Positions 6,252 through 6,959 of a stretch of 6,959 nt of DNA are shown here, piece by piece (within the stretch, counting starts at the first letter, position 1; each line of letters opens with the position of its first letter). The translations under genes were made by a program, and so were the position numbers. The notes under the pieces are model-generated. The model was not told the origin of the DNA, searched no databases, and was given only the letters and a program-made list of their open reading frames with translations. Source of the DNA: an uncultured Collinsella sp. (GTDB lineage: Bacteria; Actinomycetota; Coriobacteriia; Coriobacteriales; Coriobacteriaceae); assembly GCA_900552345.1 (NCBI GenBank), contig URZN01000064.1, forward strand, positions 1 through 6,959. The letters run 5' to 3'.

Positions 6252-6959
6252 CTATTTCAGCGTAATGCAGGATGCGAGGAGGTTGGCGTAATCATCGCCG
6301 CTCATTCCGAATGGCCTATCGTCGATTGTCTTTCCGTTCCACTCGCCATATGACCCGCCCCAGACTCGAACTGTATGGCCCTGTGTATCGCCGAGCTCCT
6401 TATAAAAAGCGCATCCAACACCGGGCAGGCCATTTGTATCAGCACAGATGCCGAAGTTTGGACATAAGTTTGGGTTGTTTTTTCCGTTTGGATAAAAGCT
6501 ATCTTTTGCGGTTACTAGGACCATGGTATATGCACCCATCCCATCCCCCTGGTCTGCATGGTCGGTTGTTTGAACCGTAAACTGATCGATGGGGAACCAG
6601 TCGGGAAGGACCATAGTGAAGTAATCGGTTTCGATGGTCCTTGCCTGTCTGGCCTCCTCGGCTTTCTTGGCCTCTTCCTCCGCCTGGCGCCTTGCCTCCT
6701 CCTCGGCCTGCTTGACTGCCACGGCGTCGTCGCGGCGCTTGGTCGCGGCGGTCGAGAGCGCCTCGGAGTCGATGCTGAACCCTGCCTTCTTGGCCCACTT
6801 GTCCCCTTCGGCATATTTCTTCGCCGCGGCGATCTGGTCGTCGGTCACCTCGGTCGCCTCGACCGGCTCCAGCGCCACGTCGCCCGCGTTGACGGTCTTC
6901 TTCTCGGCGGCCTTCTCTCCCAACTTGATGTCGAGCTTGTCGTCGGGGACGGCGTAGAC
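6252..6959 (-). CDS. 3' part of a coiled-coil protein with an unrecognised C-terminal domain (partial)
   Basis: I do not recognise this gene. The frame is open to the window edge, so 235 C-terminal residues are visible and the start lies outside; an internal TTG at 6923 has no ribosome site and is not a convincing start. Residues 1-70 are mixed and charged (KLDIKLGEK, TVNAGDVALEPVEATEVTDD). Residues about 72-108 are an Ala/Glu/Lys/Arg heptad-like helix (KQAEEEARRQAEEEAKKAEE), probably a coiled coil. Residues about 109-235 form a compact domain, DYFTMVLPDWFP to LLASCITLK, with four cysteines (CPNFGIC, GVGC, ASC) and Gly/Trp-rich turns (RVWGGSYGEWNG), fitting an exported, disulfide-containing domain. 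The part missing upstream may hold a signal or membrane anchor. The C-terminal part is much less GC-rich, with codons such as TTA, ATA, AGG and GGA rare in the neighbours. It is convergent with the esterase. Confidence 0.75.
   Translation of the reverse strand, partial: VYAVPDDKLDIKLGEKAAEKKTVNAGDVALEPVEATEVTDDQIAAAKKYAEGDKWAKKAGFSIDSEALSTAATKRRDDAVAVKQAEEEARRQAEEEAKKAEEARQARTIETDYFTMVLPDWFPIDQFTVQTTDHADQGDGMGAYTMVLVTAKDSFYPNGKNNPNLCPNFGICADTNGLPGVGCAFYKELGDTQGHTVRVWGGSYGEWNGKTIDDRPFGMSGDDYANLLASCITLK

Overview
The window looks like a gut Actinomycetota genome of the Coriobacteriia, most likely Collinsella or a close relative. The basis is high GC, compact genes with strong GGAGG ribosome sites, and an AsnRS that reads like Collinsella versions as I remember them; this is recognition, not a database match. 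The first 29 bases are not genomic. They match the Illumina Nextera (Tn5) read-1 adapter, so the window is probably a contig end with untrimmed adapter, and real sequence starts at 30.

Layout: 30-160 (-) is the 5' end of a probable transcriptional regulator, cut by the adapter. 161-336 is its upstream region, with dyads and a repeated 13-mer. 337-369 is a strong terminator for asnS. 409-1812 (-) is asparaginyl-tRNA synthetase, with its own promoter at 1859-1887. 1949-3883 (-) is a membrane O-acyltransferase fused to an extracellular SGNH domain (OatA-like), a likely cell-envelope acetyltransferase. 4118-4681 (-) is a stand-alone glucose-type PTS EIIA (crr). 4928-5827 (+) is a divergently transcribed alpha/beta hydrolase of the acetyl-esterase type. 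5852-5925 is a long-stem terminator-like hairpin. 5947-6221 is a degenerate tandem array with a 62-bp period. 6252-6959 (-) is the 3' part of a coiled-coil protein with an unrecognised C-terminal domain, running off the window.

Regulation: the 10-bp palindrome GAAACGTTTC, of LacI/GalR-operator type, occurs twice. One copy is in the crr leader and one is downstream of crr, inside a hairpin between crr and the acyltransferase. This suggests sugar-responsive control of crr and perhaps its neighbours. The acyltransferase (adds acyl groups) and the esterase (probably removes them) flank crr, but nothing shows they share a substrate.

The strongest candidates for something undescribed are the 62-bp array, whose units each hold two alternating hairpin-forming halves, and the C-terminal domain of the edge protein, which differs sharply in base composition from the rest of its gene. 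No CRISPR array, tRNA, rRNA, insertion sequence or obvious defence system is visible.
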